Source: Desulfuromonadales bacterium (GTDB lineage Bacteria > Desulfobacterota > Desulfuromonadia > Desulfuromonadales > JAGXHI01). From it: a stretch of 56,029 bases of DNA. The stretch is taken from NCBI GenBank assembly GCA_024636295.1, contig JAGXHI010000053.1, positions 1 to 56,029 on the forward strand, read 5' to 3'. Shown piece after piece: positions 52,263-56,029 of this stretch. Within the stretch, counting starts at the first letter, position 1. Every line of letters starts with the position of its first letter. The notes under the pieces are model-generated. The model was not told the DNA's origin. It made no database searches and saw only the letters and a program-made list of their open reading frames with translations. Position numbers and translations under genes: made by a program.

Positions 52263-54449
52263 ATGATTCAGATTGCATCTACAGCTTTGGCCCTTGTTCT
52301 GGCGATTGTTTTCGCTGCATGGATTCTGATGCACAGGAACAGGGATGTCAGCGCATACGCCCTCAGCGCGGGCCTTCTGGCCTGTGTGGCGCTTGAGGTT
52401 TTCGATCTGGCCGCACTTCTGGATCCTGGCGGCCTGGAGATATGGAAGCGAGGGGCGCTTTTTTCCGAAGCTCTTCTGCCTCCCGCATGGCTCATCTTTT
52501 CCCAGACATTTTCCAGGGAAGGAGGGTTGCGCCGTCTATCCCTTCTGCAGAAAACCCTCCTTGCCCTCTCCCCGGTTTTTCTTGTGAGCGTATTGTTTTT
52601 TGCGCCAGGAGAATTTTTTTATGCCCCCGATTTCCCTGATGAAATGATCCTTTTTCTTGGTCGTGCGGGTTACATTTTCTACATCGGAGTATTGCTGTTT
52701 CTGGTTTTTGCCCTGGTCAATCTGGAGCGGACACTGATTTTTCTTTCCAGACCCGAACAATGGAAAGTCAAATTTGAAATTGTCGGGGCGGGTGCTCTGT
52801 TGGCCATGCTGGTCGTTTATTACAGCCAGGGCATTCTGTATCGTTCCATCGATATGAGCCTGATGCCGGCCCGCACAGGCGCGCTGATATTCGCCATCAT
52901 CATGATGGGATATTCAAGGCTTCGGCGTGGAGAAGCGGTCCGTATCCAGGTTTCACGGGATATGGCTTATCGTTCCGTAGTGATCCTAGCAGTGGGTCTT
53001 TATCTCATTGGACTCGGATTGATCGGCGAAGGAATGCGCTACTTCGGTGAGGCCTATCAGAGGACTTTGTTTGTCGGAATAAGTTTTCTCTTCGGCGTCG
53101 GCGTCCTGGTTCTTTTCCTCTCCGAATCGGTGAAGCGCAAAATCAAGGTTTTCCTTCATAAGAATTTTTACCAGTCAAAATACGATTATCGAACCCAGTG
53201 GCTCAGATTCACGGAGAGACTGTCTTCCGCCCGGAACGAGACCGAACTGCAGAAGGCAATCCTTTCGGTTTTCAGCGAAATATTCGCTGTTAAGGGTGCT
53301 CTTTTGTTCTTGAAAGATGGCGAAGGGGGAACATACCGGGTGAGAGCCAATCATGAAATGCGGGAAAACAGACTGGTTTTAGATGGAGAAAATTCCCTGG
53401 TGCGGTATTTGCGCGACAAACCGTCCTGGATTTTTTCCGTGAGAGATGACTCTCCCCGCATCCGCATAGAAAACAGAAACTTCCTGGAAAGGGACCAGGT
53501 CTCATTTGTTATTCCGCTGCAATTTGACAGGAAGCTCGAGGGATTCATCGCACTGGGTGAGTCCATCAACAGAAATGAATCCTATACCTATGAGGATTAT
53601 GACCTCATGAAGGTAATGGCCCGTCAGGCCACTGCGGCCATCCTGAGTCTCAAACTGGCGGAACAGCTTTCCACGTCACGGGAAATGGCCGCCATCGGCA
53701 AAGTTTCCGCTTTTGTCATGCATGATCTCAAGAACGTCGTCTCCAACCTGGGGCTTACTGCGGAAAACGCCGGTGAATACATCGGCGACCCTGAATTCCA
53801 GAAGGACATGCTGGAAACGCTGACCGGCTCGGTGGGAAAAATGAAAACCATGATCAGCCGTCTCAAGAACCTCGAGGAAAAGACCGAGTTGAATCTGGAA
53901 ACATACGATCTCATGGAAATCATCCTCAAAGAAGCTCGGTCTTTTTCCTCCCATGAAATTCAGGTCCTGGGGCAGTCCGTCCAGGCCCGAATCGACCGGA
54001 TGGAATTTTCAAAGGTTATCCTGAACCTGATTCTCAACGGATTGGAAGCCTGCGAGAGGAAAAGCCCTGTTATGGTTGAAGTCGGACAGAATAAGGCGGG
54101 GGCTTTCGTGAAAATTGCAGATCGGGGTTGCGGCATGTCCGAGGACTACATAAAACAGCGGCTTTTCAAGGCCTTCGAAACGACAAAGAAAAAAGGCTTT
54201 GGCATCGGTCTTTATCAATGCAGGAATATTGTGGAAGCTCATGGAGGGAGTATCGAAGTCGGCAGCCGGTTGGGCAAGGGCTCCGAATTTATTGTTAGTC
54301 TTCCCCCTTTAAAGGAAGTGGAAATCGGGAATAAGGCGGAAATGAAGCCAGGGGAAGGAACTGTGGCGCAGGACCAGAGTCGATCCGAGAAGAACGAGCT
54401 CGGCGAAGGCAAGGCGCCCTGGCCTGCAATCGGCACAAATGAAAGGTGA
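52263..54449 (+). CDS. prsK: PEP-CTERM system histidine kinase PrsK
   Basis: A 728-residue membrane sensor kinase. The first 300 residues are hydrophobic with about eight helices, followed by a GAF-like domain (about 320-460, KGALLFLKDGEGG, FVIPLQFDRKLEGF). The kinase core has H487 in SAFVMHDLKNVVSNL, N-box NLILNGLEACERKS, ADRGCGMS and KKGFGIGLYQCRNI. This architecture is that of PrsK, which pairs with PrsR. The signal is unknown. The gene starts 6 bases after epsI and ends just before prsR. Confidence 0.94.
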   Translation: MIQIASTALALVLAIVFAAWILMHRNRDVSAYALSAGLLACVALEVFDLAALLDPGGLEIWKRGALFSEALLPPAWLIFSQTFSREGGLRRLSLLQKTLLALSPVFLVSVLFFAPGEFFYAPDFPDEMILFLGRAGYIFYIGVLLFLVFALVNLERTLIFLSRPEQWKVKFEIVGAGALLAMLVVYYSQGILYRSIDMSLMPARTGALIFAIIMMGYSRLRRGEAVRIQVSRDMAYRSVVILAVGLYLIGLGLIGEGMRYFGEAYQRTLFVGISFLFGVGVLVLFLSESVKRKIKVFLHKNFYQSKYDYRTQWLRFTERLSSARNETELQKAILSVFSEIFAVKGALLFLKDGEGGTYRVRANHEMRENRLVLDGENSLVRYLRDKPSWIFSVRDDSPRIRIENRNFLERDQVSFVIPLQFDRKLEGFIALGESINRNESYTYEDYDLMKVMARQATAAILSLKLAEQLSTSREMAAIGKVSAFVMHDLKNVVSNLGLTAENAGEYIGDPEFQKDMLETLTGSVGKMKTMISRLKNLEEKTELNLETYDLMEIILKEARSFSSHEIQVLGQSVQARIDRMEFSKVILNLILNGLEACERKSPVMVEVGQNKAGAFVKIADRGCGMSEDYIKQRLFKAFETTKKKGFGIGLYQCRNIVEAHGGSIEVGSRLGKGSEFIVSLPPLKEVEIGNKAEMKPGEGTVAQDQSRSEKNELGEGKAPWPAIGTNER

Positions 54450-54468
54450 GATCCGAAGGGAATCTGTT

Positions 54469-55863
54469 ATGGAAAAACTTCTTATTGTCGACGATTCAAT
54501 AGAAATCCAGAAACAACTCCGATGGGGGCTGGGAAAGGATTATAAGGTACTTCCGGCGGCGAACGGCAGGGAGGCCCTGGGCCTGTTCAGAAATCACCAG
54601 CCTTCGGTTGTCACCCTCGATCTCGGCCTGCCTCCGGATGAGGACGGCGCCGAAGAGGGACTTCGCTGTCTTCAGCAGATGCTTCAGGAGAAGCCCCTGA
54701 CAAAAATCATCGTCCTGACGGGAAACAATGAAAGAGAAAACGCGCTGCAGGCGGTCCAGCTTGGAGCCTACGACTTCTACCAGAAGCCGATCGAACTGGG
54801 GGAGCTGAAGGTCATTCTGAAAAGGGCCTACCATCTGGCTGGGCTCGAGGAGGAAAATCGACGCCTGCAGAATTCACTGGGAAGTCGAAAGGCGGCCCTG
54901 TCCGGAATGTTCGGGCAATGCCCTCAGATGCAGGAAGTCTTTACGATGATCAGGAAGGTTTCCTCCTGCGATGTTCCTGTTCTGGTTCTAGGAGAAAGCG
55001 GCACCGGAAAAGAACTGGTCGCTCGGGCCATCCATGAAAGAAGTCTTAAAAAAGACGGAACATTCATTCCGATCAATTGCGGCGCTATTCCGGAAAACCT
55101 TCTGGAATCGGAACTCTTCGGCCATGAAAAGGGCGCCTTTACCGGGGCGCAGGCGAGAGTTCAGGGCAAAGTGGAATTCGCCCACAAGGGAACTCTGTTT
55201 CTCGATGAAATAGGCGAACTTCCGCTCTCCCTTCAGGTAAAGCTCCTTCGATTTCTTCAGGAAAAATCGATTCAGCGGGTCGGCGGCCGAGAAGATATCG
55301 AGGTCGAGACGCGCATTATCGCTGCGACGAACATCGACATTGAGAAAGCCATTCGGAACGGAGATTTCCGGGATGATCTCTATTATCGAATCGGTGTTCT
55401 GACCATTTCGCTGCCGCCCCTTCGGGATAGGGGAGAAGACATCATCCTTCTGGCTAATCTTTTTCTGCGCCGTTTCGGCGATGAACTGGGTAGGAAAATC
55501 CGGGGATTCAGCCCCGCCGCGGTCGAAGCCATTCAAGCCTACGATTGGCCGGGAAATGTGCGGGAACTGGAGAATAAGATCAAGAGAGGAGTCATTATGG
55601 CGGAGACCTCTGTTCTCGATCCTGCGGAATTGGGCCTTTCGGAGCCGCACCCGCCTCCGGTCGCCGAGGCGCTTCCCACCCTGGTTCATCAGATGGAGAG
55701 TCTGACTCTCAAGGAAGCCCGGGATCGGCTGGAAAATGATATGGTTATTTCCGCCATCCAGAAGCAGGCGGGGAATATCGCAAAAGCTGCCGAAGTGCTG
55801 GGAATCAGCCGCCCGACACTGTACGACCTCATGAAAAAACACGGATTTCATCAAGTTTCCTGA
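54469..55863 (+). CDS. prsR: PEP-CTERM system sigma-54 response regulator PrsR
   Basis: A 464-residue NtrC-family activator. The receiver has D51 in VVTLDLGLPPDEDG; the AAA domain has Walker A GESGTGKELVAR, GAFTGA (sigma-54 contact loop) and LFLDEIGELPL; the C-terminal Fis-type helix-turn-helix is QAGNIAKAAEVLGISRPTLY. It would bind upstream of sigma-54 promoters and drive PEP-CTERM gene expression, including the one at 23460. ATG 54469 follows GAAGGG; an ATG at 54439 overlaps prsK and lacks a ribosome site. No clear terminator follows. Confidence 0.95.
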   Translation: MEKLLIVDDSIEIQKQLRWGLGKDYKVLPAANGREALGLFRNHQPSVVTLDLGLPPDEDGAEEGLRCLQQMLQEKPLTKIIVLTGNNERENALQAVQLGAYDFYQKPIELGELKVILKRAYHLAGLEEENRRLQNSLGSRKAALSGMFGQCPQMQEVFTMIRKVSSCDVPVLVLGESGTGKELVARAIHERSLKKDGTFIPINCGAIPENLLESELFGHEKGAFTGAQARVQGKVEFAHKGTLFLDEIGELPLSLQVKLLRFLQEKSIQRVGGREDIEVETRIIAATNIDIEKAIRNGDFRDDLYYRIGVLTISLPPLRDRGEDIILLANLFLRRFGDELGRKIRGFSPAAVEAIQAYDWPGNVRELENKIKRGVIMAETSVLDPAELGLSEPHPPPVAEALPTLVHQMESLTLKEARDRLENDMVISAIQKQAGNIAKAAEVLGISRPTLYDLMKKHGFHQVS

Positions 55864-55973
55864 TCCCCGCCCTGCTATTAGAAGAAGCCCGGACTATAGA
55901 AGCCGGATTTTTCTTCGTCCACAGTCCACCATCCACCCTACGCGTTAAGTTCTCAATTCTCGGCATTTATCGC

Positions 55974-56029
55974 CTGCCACCTGCCACCTGCCACCTGCCA
56001 CCTGCCACCTGCCACCTGCCACCTCCCAC
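55974..56029 (+). repeat. Terminal heptamer tandem repeat
   Basis: Eight end-to-end units of CTGCCAC reach the last base; the final unit reads CTCCCAC. The 110 bases before it (55864-55973) hold no gene and only a weak CCGG-based hairpin followed by TTTTT at 55889-55911. A short-unit repeat at a contig end is a common assembly break point, so the true copy number is unknown. Confidence 0.95.

Noticed and set aside
55974..56029. CRISPR array
   Set aside because: The units are only 7 bases long with no spacers.

Overview
This window looks like one end of a shotgun contig from a Gram-negative bacterium. Its moderately GC-rich genes, TamB, outer-membrane beta-barrel, methyl-accepting chemotaxis protein, abundant response regulators, heptamer mini-repeats and an exosortase/PEP-CTERM exopolysaccharide locus suggest a deltaproteobacterium in the broad sense, perhaps a Desulfuromonas/Geobacter/Pelobacter relative. 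That placement is inference from gene content only. Bases 1-54 are not genomic: they are an Illumina Nextera P5/i5 adapter ending in the Tn5 mosaic end, so the first gene is cut off at base 55.

The left part (55-22533) is a set of housekeeping operons: the C-terminal part of tamB, a chemotaxis receptor, an MFS transporter, ndk, rlmN, mtnP, a PfkB kinase with three small downstream genes (hypothetical, TPR lipoprotein, zinc-ribbon response regulator), a stand-alone receiver, a universal stress protein, and a receiver-histidine kinase followed by a FAD protein, a YhaM-like exoribonuclease, a metallo-beta-lactamase-fold hydrolase and coaBC. A reverse-strand zinc-dependent phospholipase C-like gene separates these from a family-4 uracil-DNA glycosylase and a FetAB-type transporter. 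A compact structured-RNA candidate lies before rlmN. An imperfect palindromic intergenic repeat lies between mtnP and the PfkB gene, and a partial copy of it supplies the rlmN ribosome-binding region.

The right part (22643-55863, about 33 kb) is a nearly complete exosortase A-type locus. A reverse-strand PEP-CTERM substrate gene has a canonical sigma-54 promoter. Divergent from it runs one long plus-strand series: prsT lipoprotein, initiating sugar transferase, export porin component, chain-length determinant, separate tyrosine kinase, AAA ATPase, outer-membrane barrel, polysaccharide deacetylase, seven glycosyltransferases, an O-antigen-ligase-like polymerase, a flippase, a secreted beta-helix protein, exosortase, EpsI, and the PrsK/PrsR two-component system. 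PrsR is a sigma-54 activator, so the regulator at the far end of the locus probably drives the substrate gene at the other end.

The most unusual part is an insert in the glycosyltransferase section: a PaaK/CapK-like adenylate-forming enzyme and two divergent Glu/Leu/Phe/Val dehydrogenase-family proteins. One of these keeps the catalytic lysine of the family and the other has arginine there. I know of no described role for such a pair in exopolysaccharide synthesis. It may make or attach an amino- or keto-acid substituent of the polymer. The window ends in a tandem heptamer repeat, which probably stopped the assembly.
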